Below, one piece after another: positions 8,834 through 18,060 of a stretch of DNA of 64,000 nt; within the stretch, counting starts at the first letter, position 1, and the number at the start of each line of letters is the position of its first letter. Location: assembly GCF_009725995.1 (NCBI RefSeq), contig NZ_RCNS01000001.1, forward strand, positions 352,283 through 416,282, in the 5' to 3' direction. A program made the translations under genes and the position numbers. Under the pieces are notes generated by a model. That model did not search any database. It worked only from the letters and a program-made list of their open reading frames with translations, and was not told the DNA's origin. Origin of the DNA: Zobellia laminariae. GTDB lineage: Bacteria > Bacteroidota > Bacteroidia > Flavobacteriales > Flavobacteriaceae.

Positions 8834-10318
8834 ATGCTTAATTATTTTGCCGCTTTATTTTGTCTAATAGGCTTTTCGAACCACAACGGTTTATCAGCTC
8901 AAAATAGAGAAAAACCTAATGTGCTATTTATTTGCGTAGACGATCTTCGCACCGAATTGGGGGCTTATGGAAAACACTATGTGAAATCTCCAAATATGGA
9001 CGCACTGGCTAAAGGCGGTGCATTATTTACCAACCACTATGTTCAAGTGCCTACTTGTGGTGCTTCAAGGCATGCTATACTTACCGGCATGCGCCCATCA
9101 AAACCTATTCATATAGCCAATAACGCTATTGTAGAGGAAATATCAGGTCAGCCTGAAAAATCTATTCCAGAAACATTTATTCATCGCTTTAAACAAGATG
9201 GATATCATACGGTAGGTATAGGAAAAATAAGCCATTCGGCGGATGGACTCGTATACGGTTACGAAGAACAACCCACAGAAAAAAAAGAGCTACCCTATAG
9301 TTGGAGTGAACTGCTCTTTGACCCGGGCAAATGGGAAACCGGCTGGAATGCCTTTTTTGCCTATGCGAATGGTGAAAACAGACAAAGCCTTAAAAAACAA
9401 GTAAAGCCTTACGAAGCAGGCGAAACTGATGATCAAGGATATCCTGACGGACTAACCACCAACCTTGCTATTTCAAAATTAAAAGAATTAAAAAAGAATG
9501 GAGAACCCTTTTTTATGGGCGTGGGCTTTTTTAAACCTCACCTTCCTTTTAATGCTCCAAAGAAATATTGGGACCTTTATGATGAAGATAAAATTCCGTT
9601 GTCTTCAAACCCTAACATCCCTGAAAACATCAGCTTAAAAAGCCTACATGCTAGCGGTGAGTTCAACCAATATGCTTTAGGCGAAGAAAAGGCCGGTATT
9701 GACAAACAAGTATCAGATGCCTATGCCAGAAAACTGAGACATGGCTACTTGGCTTCTATAAGCTATATAGACGCACAAATTGGTAAGCTCTATCAAGAAT
9801 TAAAAGACTTAGAATTAGATAAAAATACCATCATCGTAATCTGGGGAGATCATGGTTGGCATTTGGGAGACCAGCGTGTTTGGGGAAAACATACCCTTTT
9901 TGACAATGCATTAAGAAGCACGTTAATAATAAATTCGCCTTATTCCCAACACAAAGCAAAAAAAGTACGAGCTATTGTTGAGAGTATAGACATCTACCCT
10001 ACCCTTTTAGATATGTGCGACATTAAACAAACGAAATCTACAGATGGCGAAAGTTTTGAAAAACACATTAAGTATAATATTCCAGATACCGAAGAAGTTG
10101 CATACAGTTATTTCAGGAACGGAATTTCTATGCGAACCAAAAATTACAGGTTAACAAAATACTTTAGAAAGGACCAACCCGTTATTGAACTTTACGACCA
10201 TCACGCGAGCAATGCCAAAGAGGATAAAAACATTGCGGAAGAAAACCCAGAGGTTGTAAATGAATTGATGCCACTTTTAGAAAAAGGTGACACGGGTATT
10301 TTTACTATTACCAAATAA
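8834..10318 (+). CDS. S1-family sulfatase, iduronate-2-sulfatase-like
   Basis: 494 aa with a signal peptide ending in GLSAQ near residue 23. Metal-binding DD is at 36-37. The formylglycine motif is CGASR at 75-79, the C-x-A-S-R variant of the C-x-P-S-R consensus, followed by HAILTG. The GVGFFKPHLPFNAP and WGDHGWHLGD motifs match iduronate-2-sulfatase-type enzymes. The enzyme should remove sulfate esters from polysaccharides in the periplasm after Cys75 is converted to formylglycine by a maturase encoded elsewhere. No glycoside hydrolase or SusCD pair lies nearby, so it is an isolated sulfatase rather than part of a polysaccharide utilisation locus. The substrate (algal or animal glycan) cannot be told. 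Confidence 0.9.
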   Translation: MLNYFAALFCLIGFSNHNGLSAQNREKPNVLFICVDDLRTELGAYGKHYVKSPNMDALAKGGALFTNHYVQVPTCGASRHAILTGMRPSKPIHIANNAIVEEISGQPEKSIPETFIHRFKQDGYHTVGIGKISHSADGLVYGYEEQPTEKKELPYSWSELLFDPGKWETGWNAFFAYANGENRQSLKKQVKPYEAGETDDQGYPDGLTTNLAISKLKELKKNGEPFFMGVGFFKPHLPFNAPKKYWDLYDEDKIPLSSNPNIPENISLKSLHASGEFNQYALGEEKAGIDKQVSDAYARKLRHGYLASISYIDAQIGKLYQELKDLELDKNTIIVIWGDHGWHLGDQRVWGKHTLFDNALRSTLIINSPYSQHKAKKVRAIVESIDIYPTLLDMCDIKQTKSTDGESFEKHIKYNIPDTEEVAYSYFRNGISMRTKNYRLTKYFRKDQPVIELYDHHASNAKEDKNIAEENPEVVNELMPLLEKGDTGIFTITK

Positions 10319-10363
10319 AATGGAAGCAAGTGCGTATCGTTCGATTACTCTGAAAAGTTTTTG

Positions 10364-10371
10364 TTACTTTG
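10364..10371 (+). promoter_or_regulatory. Possible -7 box for ppgK
   Basis: TTACTTTG lies 26 bp before the ppgK ATG, one base off the TAnnTTTG consensus. I see no clear -33 element. Confidence 0.3.
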
Positions 10372-10396
10372 GCGCTATAAATATTAAAATAAAATA

Positions 10397-11146
10397 ATGG
10401 AAGTTTTAGGTATTGATGTAGGAGGATCTGGTATAAAAGGTGCCATTGTAAATATCGAAACCGGAAAATTAGTTACGAAACGCCATCGTATACCTACCCC
10501 TGAGTCGCGCAAGCCTGAAGATATGGCCAAGGTAGTTGCTCAAATTGTAAAGCATTTTGATTACAAAGGAAAAGTTGGCTGTGGTTTTCCAACTGTTATA
10601 AAAAGGGGCGTTTGTAAATCTCCTGGAAACCTTCACAAAAGCTGGCTGAATACTAATGTAGAAGAGCTTTTCAAGAAAAAGACCGGTCTTGATTTTACCG
10701 TAGTTAATGATGCTGATATAGCTGGTTATGCCTCTATGAATTATGGTACCGGTAAAGATATGGAAGGCCTTGTGGTAATGCTTACAATTGGTACCGGACT
10801 AGGTAGCGGCGCTTTTCTAGATGGAAAATTGATTCCTAATTTTGAACTAGGACAAATTCCATATAAAAAATACAAGAAAATAGAACTTTGGGCTGCAGGT
10901 TCTGCTAAAGACCGTGAAGGGTTGACCTATAAGAAATGGGGTAAACGTTTCAACAAGTTTTTGAAATTGGTAGATTTAATTGTTTCTCCGGACACCATTC
11001 TTTTGGGTGGTGGTGCTTCAAAAGATTTTGAAGAATTCAAAGATTGTATCACTATTGATACACCGGTAATACCTGCTGGGTTACAAAACCATGCCGGAAT
11101 CATAGGTGCGGCTGCCGCAGCTTTTCACAATATATCATACCATTAA
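10397..11146 (+). CDS. ppgK: Polyphosphate glucokinase (ROK-type sugar kinase)
   Basis: 249 aa, the length of actinobacterial PpgK. It opens with the phosphate-binding GIDVGGSGIKG (residues 5-15). The segments GNLHKSW (77-83), VVNDADIAGYA with catalytic Asp near 105, TIGTGLGSG (130-138) and LIPNFELGQ follow the PpgK pattern closely, as does a late PVIPAGLQNHAGIIGAA. The enzyme phosphorylates glucose using polyphosphate or ATP. One change is visible: the EFGH of classical ROK kinases is ELGQ here, so the His is replaced. The classical zinc-binding cysteine cluster of ROK kinases is absent, as in PpgK. A terminator follows the gene. Confidence 0.85.
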   Translation: MEVLGIDVGGSGIKGAIVNIETGKLVTKRHRIPTPESRKPEDMAKVVAQIVKHFDYKGKVGCGFPTVIKRGVCKSPGNLHKSWLNTNVEELFKKKTGLDFTVVNDADIAGYASMNYGTGKDMEGLVVMLTIGTGLGSGAFLDGKLIPNFELGQIPYKKYKKIELWAAGSAKDREGLTYKKWGKRFNKFLKLVDLIVSPDTILLGGGASKDFEEFKDCITIDTPVIPAGLQNHAGIIGAAAAAFHNISYH

Positions 11147-11165
11147 AGAACAACACCTATAAAAC

Positions 11166-11204
11166 AAAAAAAAGGCCTTAATTAAGAATTAAGGCCTTTT
11201 TTGT
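11166..11204. terminator. Bidirectional terminator between ppgK and the lipoprotein gene
   Basis: A perfect stem of AAGGCCTTAATT (11172-11183) and its complement (11187-11198) with a 3-nt loop, flanked by A-runs on the left and T-runs on the right. It can stop transcription from both converging genes. Confidence 0.85.
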
Positions 11205-12107
11205 TTATTTAATTTTTGCATTCTCCGGAACTTCAAAAAAATCTTGGTCAATATCTTTTACAAAATGGATATCTGAGATATCTATTTGAGTGACATATTC
11301 ACCTTGCTTACCTTCTTTAGTACTCCAATGAGTTTTTAGTTCTTTTGGCAACAATACTCCACTCACGTTTACCAATTCACCAACTTCCATGAACTTTTCA
11401 GGATTGTGACCTCCATCTTTAAAATACTCAGGATATGAAACTATATATCTGGTGGCAGGCAATAAATGCGATTCTTTATCAAACTGAAGGATATAATAAT
11501 CATCCGGAGCATCTCCTGTTCCAGCAGCAAAAGTAACTTTCACCACATCGTTAGCTTTATTCTTATAGGTTGTTTCTGGCAACAACTCTAGATTTACACC
11601 TTCACCATCTAACACAAATGGGTGTGCAAAAAGATAAAGAGGTGTCAATGCCCAAAATTTAGTATCATATGCAAAGGCTGTAGAATCCTTAGCCTGTACC
11701 CAAGCAGTTTCACCATCCCAACCAAATGTTGCTGTACTATCTGTAACACTTGTATGTACGGCTTTATTACGCCATGCATCTACTACTTCATAACTATCAC
11801 GTACCGTGCTACCGTCTAAAGGCTGGTAGTTAAAACGAAAAGACAATGCTCCGTTACCATACCAGTTTTTAAGTCCACCATGAGCTTCCATTCCTGCCCA
11901 AACAATTTTACCTGCGTCTGATTTTTCCAGCTTGCTTTTAGCCTTCTCTACACGCTTGTTAACCCAAGCTTCAGGTATTAGATAATCTTCTGTAACTGCT
12001 TCCGTAACAACTTCAGTTGCTTCTTTCTTATCCTTTGGTTGCTCGTTACATGATGATAACATTGCACCGATTATTAAAAAACCGGCTACTTGAACATTAA
12101 ATTTCAT
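11205..12107 (-). CDS. DUF6503-like lipoprotein
   Basis: 300 aa. The lipobox LSSC places the lipid-modified Cys at residue 20, followed by a charged linker rich in K, E and T. The mature domain holds AGMEAHGGLKNWYGNGALSF, then FGWDGETAWV, and regularly alternating strand-like segments to the C-terminus. This resembles DUF6503-type proteins of Bacteroidota, an all-beta envelope family with some likeness to LolA/LolB-type folds; the assignment is from memory of the motif and not a search. It converges on ppgK and shares its terminator. Function unknown; an envelope role is likely. Confidence 0.75.
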   Translation of the reverse strand: MKFNVQVAGFLIIGAMLSSCNEQPKDKKEATEVVTEAVTEDYLIPEAWVNKRVEKAKSKLEKSDAGKIVWAGMEAHGGLKNWYGNGALSFRFNYQPLDGSTVRDSYEVVDAWRNKAVHTSVTDSTATFGWDGETAWVQAKDSTAFAYDTKFWALTPLYLFAHPFVLDGEGVNLELLPETTYKNKANDVVKVTFAAGTGDAPDDYYILQFDKESHLLPATRYIVSYPEYFKDGGHNPEKFMEVGELVNVSGVLLPKELKTHWSTKEGKQGEYVTQIDISDIHFVKDIDQDFFEVPENAKIK

Positions 12108-12173
12108 AGGTATTCTTTTTGGGTTAAAACCTTAAGTCGAATCAATACATTATACCTTTCAAAAAAAGGCAAA

Positions 12174-12206
12174 AAAAAGCCCTGAATTAAAATTCAGGGC
12201 TTTTTA
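12174..12206 (-). terminator. Terminator of typA
   Basis: Perfect stem GCCCTGAATT (12179-12188) with complement AATTCAGGGC (12191-12200), flanked by A-runs (T-runs on the minus strand), three bases past the typA stop codon. Confidence 0.85.
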
Positions 12207-12208
12207 AA

Positions 12209-14008
12209 TTATGCTATTTTATATCTCTTTCGATCTACTTCCTTTAGATACACTTTTCTAATTCGCAGAAAGTGCGGTGTTACCTCTACATATTCATCTT
12301 TCTGAATATATTCTAACGCTTCCTCTAATGAGAATTTGATAGCAGGAACAATCTTAGCTTTATCATCAGCACCTGATGAACGTACGTTAGACATCTTTTT
12401 AGTCTTAGTGATATTCACCGTCATGTCATCACCACGAGAATTCTCACCAATTACTTGACCTTCGTAAATATCTTCACCTGGTTCAACAAAAAACTTACCA
12501 CGATCCTGAAGTTTATCAATAGAATAAGGAATTGCTTTTCCATTCTCCATAGAAACCAATGAACCATTCTGACGCTGTGGAATAGCACCTTTCATAGGTT
12601 GGTACTCCAAGAAACGGTGTGACATAATTGCCTCACCAGCTGTAGCAGTCAATAATTGGTTACGAAGACCAATTATACCTCTAGAAGGAATCAAGAATTC
12701 ACAAACCATACGGTTGCCTTTAGCTTCCATACTAGTCATTTCACCTTTTCTAATAGAAACCATTTCTACTGCCTTTCCAGAAACATTTTCTGGCAAATCA
12801 ATAGTCAATGCCTCTATTGGCTCACATTTAACGCCATCAATTTCTTTTATGATAACCTGTGGTTGACCAATTTGAAGTTCGTAACCTTCACGACGCATGG
12901 TCTCAATTAATACAGAAAGGTGTAATACACCACGACCAAAAACTAAAAATTTATCGGCACTATCTGTTTCGTTAACACGAAGCGCTAAATTCTTTTCTAG
13001 TTCACGCTCTAAACGTTCTTTAATATGTCTTGAAGTAACAAATTTACCATCTTGACCAAAAAACGGACTGTCGTTAATAGTAAACAACATACTCATTGTT
13101 GGCTCATCAATAGCAATGGTTTTTAAACCTTCAGGATTTTCAATATCAGCAACAGTATCACCAATCTCAAAACCTTCAATACCTGTTATAGCACAAATAT
13201 CTCCTGTAACTACTTCTTTTACTTTAAGTCTTCCTAGACCTTCAAAAATAAAGAGTTCTTTTATTTTTGATTTTACGATAGACCCATCTCTTTTTACCAA
13301 AGAAATTTGCTGTCCTTCTTTTAAACCACCTCTTATTAATCTTCCAATTGCAATACGTCCTGTAAAAGAAGAGAAATCTAAAGATGTAATTAACATTTGA
13401 GTATTACCCTCTTTTGGTTCAAAAGTTGGGATATGCTCAATAACCATATCTAACAATGGCTCTATGTTTTCTGTTTCGTTTTTCCAATCATCACTCATCC
13501 AGTTGTTCTTTGCCGAACCGTAAACGGTAGGGAAATCTAACTGCCATTCTTCTGCACCCAATTCATACATAAGATCAAAGACCTTTTCATGAACTTCTTC
13601 TGGAGTACAATTTTCTTTATCAACCTTGTTAACAACCACACAAGGCTTCAAACCTAAGTCAATTGCTTTTTGAAGTACAAAACGCGTCTGAGGCATAGGA
13701 CCTTCAAAAGCATCTACTAATAACAAAACACCATCTGCCATGTTCAAAACACGTTCTACTTCACCACCAAAATCGGCGTGACCAGGAGTATCAATGATAT
13801 TTATTTTTGTTCCTTTATATACAACAGATACGTTCTTTGAGGTAATGGTAATACCACGTTCACGTTCCAAATCGTTGTTATCCAAAATTAAATCTCCTGT
13901 GTTTTGATTCTCACGAAACAATTGACAGTGATACATAATTTTATCTACCAAGGTTGTCTTACCGTGGTCTACGTGTGCGATAATCGCAATGTTTTTAGTT
14001 ATTGGCAT
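12209..14008 (-). CDS. typA: Translational GTPase TypA/BipA
   Basis: 599 aa, full length for the family. G1 is AHVDHGKTT at residues 11-19, G2/switch I contains RGITITSKN, G3 is DTPGHADFGGEVERVL and G4 is NKVDKENC. The EF-G-like domains III and V and the TypA-specific C-terminal domain follow (GRGVLHLSVLIETMRREGYELQIGQPQVI; PSRGIIGLRNQLLTAT). TypA binds the ribosome and helps 50S assembly and growth under stress such as cold. It is a stand-alone gene with its own terminator and a good upstream TATCTTTG box. Confidence 0.97.
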   Translation of the reverse strand: MPITKNIAIIAHVDHGKTTLVDKIMYHCQLFRENQNTGDLILDNNDLERERGITITSKNVSVVYKGTKINIIDTPGHADFGGEVERVLNMADGVLLLVDAFEGPMPQTRFVLQKAIDLGLKPCVVVNKVDKENCTPEEVHEKVFDLMYELGAEEWQLDFPTVYGSAKNNWMSDDWKNETENIEPLLDMVIEHIPTFEPKEGNTQMLITSLDFSSFTGRIAIGRLIRGGLKEGQQISLVKRDGSIVKSKIKELFIFEGLGRLKVKEVVTGDICAITGIEGFEIGDTVADIENPEGLKTIAIDEPTMSMLFTINDSPFFGQDGKFVTSRHIKERLERELEKNLALRVNETDSADKFLVFGRGVLHLSVLIETMRREGYELQIGQPQVIIKEIDGVKCEPIEALTIDLPENVSGKAVEMVSIRKGEMTSMEAKGNRMVCEFLIPSRGIIGLRNQLLTATAGEAIMSHRFLEYQPMKGAIPQRQNGSLVSMENGKAIPYSIDKLQDRGKFFVEPGEDIYEGQVIGENSRGDDMTVNITKTKKMSNVRSSGADDKAKIVPAIKFSLEEALEYIQKDEYVEVTPHFLRIRKVYLKEVDRKRYKIA

Positions 14009-14049
14009 ATGTAATTATTTAATAGCAGTCAGCCGCTATTTTAAGCGTG

Positions 14050-14057
14050 CAAAGATA
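14050..14057 (-). promoter_or_regulatory. -7 promoter box for typA
   Basis: On the minus strand TATCTTTG, an exact TAnnTTTG match, 42 bp upstream of the typA ATG. A TTG lies 23 bp further upstream, slightly further than the usual spacing. Confidence 0.5.
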
Positions 14058-14199
14058 CTGCTATTTTCCATGCAGTAACACAAACTTATGTTATTTTTAT
14101 GTTGTTGATTTCTAGTCAGTTCGCTCTAATTAAGACAAGCGACTATAGGTGATGCTCTTTTTCGCACAAAAAGTGTCCATAAAAAACCCAATTAATAGC

Positions 14200-14739
14200 T
14201 TAACGCCGTTTACCTAATACCCAACCTACACGTGCTGATAGAATGGGGCCCAAACCATTGTCGGATTGCGTACTAAAATACCCTACTCCACCCTCTAAGC
14301 GATAGAAAAACCCACGCTTATAGGTTCGTTGTAAGCCGTATACCGGACCAACACCAATAATACTCTCAGCTAATTCTAAATCTCCGAATATTGGATTTGC
14401 ATCTTGATAGACCATTACCGCAGCTATATAATTCCCTGAATTACCAGAGATATTTTTCCCTTTGTCCAATCTTCTCTCCATATTGTAATAATAACGGAAC
14501 TGCCCCCTTAGCGTAGGATAAATACCAAAATCTGTTTCACAACCGCTACACCCTCTTAAGCCAAAACCAACAACAAGCTCTAAACTAGCCGTTGTATTTT
14601 TTCCTAATCCTTTTTCATAGAGAATTGCAGGCACAGGCAATCCTAACTGAACTTGATGATTCTCAACATTTTTTTGTGTTTGAGCATTTACGTAAACCGT
14701 GCAGACGAAAAAAATAAATAAAAAATTGAAGTTTTTCAT
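14200..14739 (-). CDS. Small outer-membrane beta-barrel-like protein
   Basis: 179 aa with a signal peptide (MKNFNFLFIFFVCTVYVNAQ). The mature protein has alternating strand patterns: VQLGLPVPAILYEKGLG, ASLELVVGFGL, QFRYYYNMERR, GNSGNYIAAVMVYQ, GPVYGLQRTYKRGFFYRLEGGVGY and a barrel-like end ARVGWVLGKRR. It shares the RYYYN-E-RR, GNS-NY and GLQR motifs with the next gene upstream (14919-15485), so the two are tandem paralogues about 180 bp apart. A CSGC motif inside the first half could form a disulfide. No known function; probably a small 8-stranded barrel in the outer membrane. Confidence 0.75.
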   Translation of the reverse strand: MKNFNFLFIFFVCTVYVNAQTQKNVENHQVQLGLPVPAILYEKGLGKNTTASLELVVGFGLRGCSGCETDFGIYPTLRGQFRYYYNMERRLDKGKNISGNSGNYIAAVMVYQDANPIFGDLELAESIIGVGPVYGLQRTYKRGFFYRLEGGVGYFSTQSDNGLGPILSARVGWVLGKRR

Positions 14740-14918
14740 AAGAGTGTTCTAGTGTTTATTAAGCTTTAGAAGTTATCAAACATCAAGCCAAAAACACATT
14801 TTTCCTAACGTATCTGTAAGAAAAAGAAACTTCAATAATACTATCTATAATAAATACTCAGAGACATCATTTTTTTGCTTTTCGAACATTATGTATGCTC
14901 CATTCTAATCAAGAACAT

Positions 14919-15485
14919 CTATCTACCCACGCACCATCGTTTTTCGCTTATAATCCACCCGATACTTAAATTAGCTACAGGATAAATTCCACCTTTAAAC
15001 TGACCTGCATAATAAGCAGCACCAACATCAACAGAGAAATTGAATCCCGAATCATAACTGCGCTGTAGACCGGTTACCACGCCCGCATACCCAAATGCAC
15101 CCTTTACCTCTCTGTTTTCAATTGTTCTAGCTCCAGGGAAAAATACTGCAGCAGCAGGCGCCACGTAATTTGCGGAATTACCATAAATCTGCCTTCTATT
15201 CTGCTGTCTCTTTTCAAAATTATAATAATACCTATACTGCCCAGCAATGGCCGGAAAAAAACCTAACTCTTCATAAACATTAGACACTAAAGGGTCTAGT
15301 GCGACTTGCATTCCTGCTTTGACATCAAAGGTAGTATTGGTACCAATTGCCATTTCATATTCAAACCCAGGATTTACAAGGTTAATTTTCATCTGTCTTA
15401 ATTCGCAATTTTTACCGAACTGAGCATTGGCCTGACTTGCAAGCAGCAGTAACAAAAACAAGGGTAGACTTTGTTTGAAATACAT
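14919..15485 (-). CDS. Small outer-membrane beta-barrel-like protein, paralogue of the neighbour
   Basis: 188 aa with a signal peptide (MYFKQSLPLFLLLLLASQANAQ). The layout matches the 14200-14739 protein: MKINLVNPGFEYEMAIGTNTTF, QYRYYYNFEKRQ, GNSANYVAPAAAVFF, GVVTGLQRSYDSGFNFSVDVGAAYY, and a terminal NLSIGWIISEKR. The CSGC motif of the paralogue is absent. It is divergent from kdsA, about 80 bp away. Role unknown; the tandem pair suggests a duplication with later divergence. Confidence 0.75.
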   Translation of the reverse strand: MYFKQSLPLFLLLLLASQANAQFGKNCELRQMKINLVNPGFEYEMAIGTNTTFDVKAGMQVALDPLVSNVYEELGFFPAIAGQYRYYYNFEKRQQNRRQIYGNSANYVAPAAAVFFPGARTIENREVKGAFGYAGVVTGLQRSYDSGFNFSVDVGAAYYAGQFKGGIYPVANLSIGWIISEKRWCVGR

Positions 15486-15542
15486 TTTGATTTGGGTTTA
15501 CGACAATCTTATCCAAATACAACCGTAAGCTGCTTAAAATAG

Positions 15543-15550
15543 TATCTTTG
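15543..15550 (+). promoter_or_regulatory. -7 promoter box for kdsA
   Basis: TATCTTTG, an exact match to TAnnTTTG, 17 bp before the kdsA ATG, implying a very short leader of about 10 nt. Confidence 0.5.
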
Positions 15551-15567
15551 TTTAAAATATTCGACGA

Positions 15568-16389
15568 ATGGACTTATCCTTAATACCTCAAATAAAACAT
15601 ACAGATAGCAACAACTTTTTTCTACTTTCTGGTCCTTGCGCTATAGAAGGCGAAGATATGGCGATGCGCATTGCAGAGCATATTGTTACGATTACCACCG
15701 ATTTAAAAATACCTTACGTATTTAAGGGTAGTTTTAAAAAAGCAAACAGAAGCAGGTTAGATTCTTTTACTGGTATTGGGGATGAGAAGGCATTAAAAAT
15801 ATTACGGAAAGTTTCTGAGACCTTTCAAATACCAACTGTAACTGATATTCATACGGAACAAGATGCTGTTATGGCTGCAGAATATGTAGATGTATTACAA
15901 ATCCCAGCTTTTTTGGCGCGTCAAACAGATTTAGTGGTTGCAGCTGCTGAAACAGGAAAAACCGTAAACATCAAAAAAGGACAGTTCATGAGTCCAGAAA
16001 GCATGAAACATGCGGTTAATAAAGTTACGGAAACAGGTAACCAACAAGCTATGATTACGGACCGTGGTACCATGTTTGGTTATCATGATATGATAGTTGA
16101 TTTTAGAGGCGTGCCTACCATGAAACAATTTGCCCCTGTTGTTTTAGATGTAACCCATTCATTACAACAACCCAATCAATCTTCGGGTGTTACAGGCGGC
16201 AGGCCCTCATTAATTGGCACAATGGCAAGAGCAGGAATGGCTGCAGGTGTTGACGGTCTTTTTATAGAAACTCATTTTGATTGTGCCAACGCAAAAAGCG
16301 ATGGTGCCAATATGCTTGACTTAGGGTTGATGAAAAAATTATTGACCGATTTGACTGCTATTAGAAAGACTATCAATGAGCTTGGTTAA
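15568..16389 (+). CDS. kdsA: 3-deoxy-8-phosphooctulonate synthase (KDO-8-P synthase), metal-dependent type
   Basis: 273 aa. It condenses arabinose-5-phosphate and phosphoenolpyruvate to KDO-8-phosphate for the lipopolysaccharide core. Motifs: SGPCAIEG (residues 21-28), YVFKGSFKKANRS, DIHTEQDA, QIPAFLARQTDL, NIKKGQFMSPE, DVTHSLQQP, FIETHFD and NAKSDGANML. Cys24 in the PCAIE motif and SDG (not CDG) near the end match the metal-dependent class exemplified by Aquifex, whereas the E. coli metal-free enzyme has Asn and CDG there. The gene is followed after 20 bp by a sulfatase, probably in the same transcript. Confidence 0.95.
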   Translation: MDLSLIPQIKHTDSNNFFLLSGPCAIEGEDMAMRIAEHIVTITTDLKIPYVFKGSFKKANRSRLDSFTGIGDEKALKILRKVSETFQIPTVTDIHTEQDAVMAAEYVDVLQIPAFLARQTDLVVAAAETGKTVNIKKGQFMSPESMKHAVNKVTETGNQQAMITDRGTMFGYHDMIVDFRGVPTMKQFAPVVLDVTHSLQQPNQSSGVTGGRPSLIGTMARAGMAAGVDGLFIETHFDCANAKSDGANMLDLGLMKKLLTDLTAIRKTINELG

Positions 16390-16409
16390 TTCTTATATTT
16401 TTTTATTAA

Positions 16410-18014
16410 ATGAAATTATACCGATACACTATACTAATACTATTAATAGCTGTTTATTCTTGTCAAACCGGACCAGATGTACCTATCAAAAAACGTCCTA
16501 ACATTGTTTTCATCATGTCTGATGATCACGCTTATCAAGCTATCAGCGCCTATGATGACCGATTGATTCAAACTCCAAATATTGACCGTATCGCCAAGAA
16601 AGGCATGCTTTTCACCAATGCCTCCGTAACCAACTCGATCTGCGCTCCTTCAAGAGCAGTAATATTGACTGGTAAACATTCGCACATCAATGGAAAGATT
16701 GATAATATCTCCCCTTTTGACACGACCAATGTTACTTTCCCGCAACTACTAAAGAAAGCAGGATACCAAACGGCCATGTTTGGAAAATTACATTTTGGAA
16801 ACAATCCCAAAGGCTTTGACGAATTTAAAATCTTACCTGGACAAGGCGATTATTATAACCCCAAATTCATTACCGCAACTGGTGACACTACCATTACCGG
16901 ATACGTCACCGATATTATTACCGACCTAGCGATCGACTGGTTCGAAAACCGAAGGGATAGCGAAAAGCCGTTTATGTTAATGTACCTTCATAAGGCACCT
17001 CATAGAACTTGGATGCCCGCAGAACGTCATTATAAAGATTTTACCCAAAAGACTTTCCCCTTTCCTGAAACACTTTTTGATAACTACGTGAGTCGGGAAA
17101 CTACTGCTGGCACGGCTGAAATGAACATTCTAAAACATATGCAACTTTCATATGATTTAAAGCTCACCGACAGTGTCGCCGAACAACTTGATATTAAAAA
17201 CTGGAATACCATAGGAAACCGAATAGGCCGTCTCAACCCAGAACAAAAGAAATCTTGGGATGCTGTTTACGACCCTATCAACGAAGATTTTGCTAAGCGT
17301 TTTCCTGACATGAACGATAGCACCTTAATGGTGTGGAAATATCAACGTTATATGCAAGACTACTTAGGCACAATTGCTGGAGTGGATGAAAATGTTGGTC
17401 GTTTGTTAGATTATTTGGATGAAAACGACCTGAGCGAAAATACCCTTGTGGTTTACACCTCCGATCAAGGATTTTACTTAGGGGAACACGGTTGGTTCGA
17501 TAAACGTTTCATGTACAATGAATCTTTTAAAACACCTTTATTGATTAAATGGCCCCATGTCATTACTCCTGGAACAACAGAGGAAGAAATGGTTCAAAAC
17601 CTCGATTTCGCCCAAACCTTTTTAGAAGTTGCAGGTGTTGTCCCACCGGAAGACATGCAAGGAGAAAGCCTAGTACCCCTATTAACGGGAGAAAAAGAAA
17701 AATGGAACAGAAACGGCGTATACTACCATTTTTACGAATACCCTGCCGAACATGCTGTAAAAAGACATTATGGTATTGCTACAAAAGAATACAAACTCAT
17801 TCATTTTTATTATGATGTGGATGTATGGGAGCTCTATGACCAATCAAAGGACCCCAACGAAATTAACAATGTATACGAAGACCCAGAATATGCCGATGTA
17901 GTTACCGATATGAAAGAAAAACTTGAGGTGCTACGGAAAAAATATAAAGACTCCGATGAACTTAATACCCAATTCATTGAGCATTATAAAAGCGAAGGAT
18001 TAATCACTGAGTAA
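16410..18014 (+). CDS. S1-family sulfatase, lipoprotein
   Basis: 534 aa with a lipobox VYSC (Cys18), so it is probably anchored in a membrane. Metal-binding DD is at 38-39, and the formylglycine motif CAPSR at 78-82 is followed by AVILTG. YTSDQGFYLGEHGWFDKR carries the second metal-site Asp and a conserved His, and MFGKLHFG the Lys-His pair. The C-terminal subdomain WELYDQSKDPNEINN is typical of N-sulfoglucosamine- or mucin-type sulfatases, a different subfamily from the enzyme at 8834. Its position 20 bp after kdsA suggests read-through transcription; a link to LPS is not evident. Confidence 0.9.
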   Translation: MKLYRYTILILLIAVYSCQTGPDVPIKKRPNIVFIMSDDHAYQAISAYDDRLIQTPNIDRIAKKGMLFTNASVTNSICAPSRAVILTGKHSHINGKIDNISPFDTTNVTFPQLLKKAGYQTAMFGKLHFGNNPKGFDEFKILPGQGDYYNPKFITATGDTTITGYVTDIITDLAIDWFENRRDSEKPFMLMYLHKAPHRTWMPAERHYKDFTQKTFPFPETLFDNYVSRETTAGTAEMNILKHMQLSYDLKLTDSVAEQLDIKNWNTIGNRIGRLNPEQKKSWDAVYDPINEDFAKRFPDMNDSTLMVWKYQRYMQDYLGTIAGVDENVGRLLDYLDENDLSENTLVVYTSDQGFYLGEHGWFDKRFMYNESFKTPLLIKWPHVITPGTTEEEMVQNLDFAQTFLEVAGVVPPEDMQGESLVPLLTGEKEKWNRNGVYYHFYEYPAEHAVKRHYGIATKEYKLIHFYYDVDVWELYDQSKDPNEINNVYEDPEYADVVTDMKEKLEVLRKKYKDSDELNTQFIEHYKSEGLITE

Positions 18015-18060
18015 TTAAGACCCCTTCTTTTTTACTCTAATATAGTGTTGAATTTAGGTT

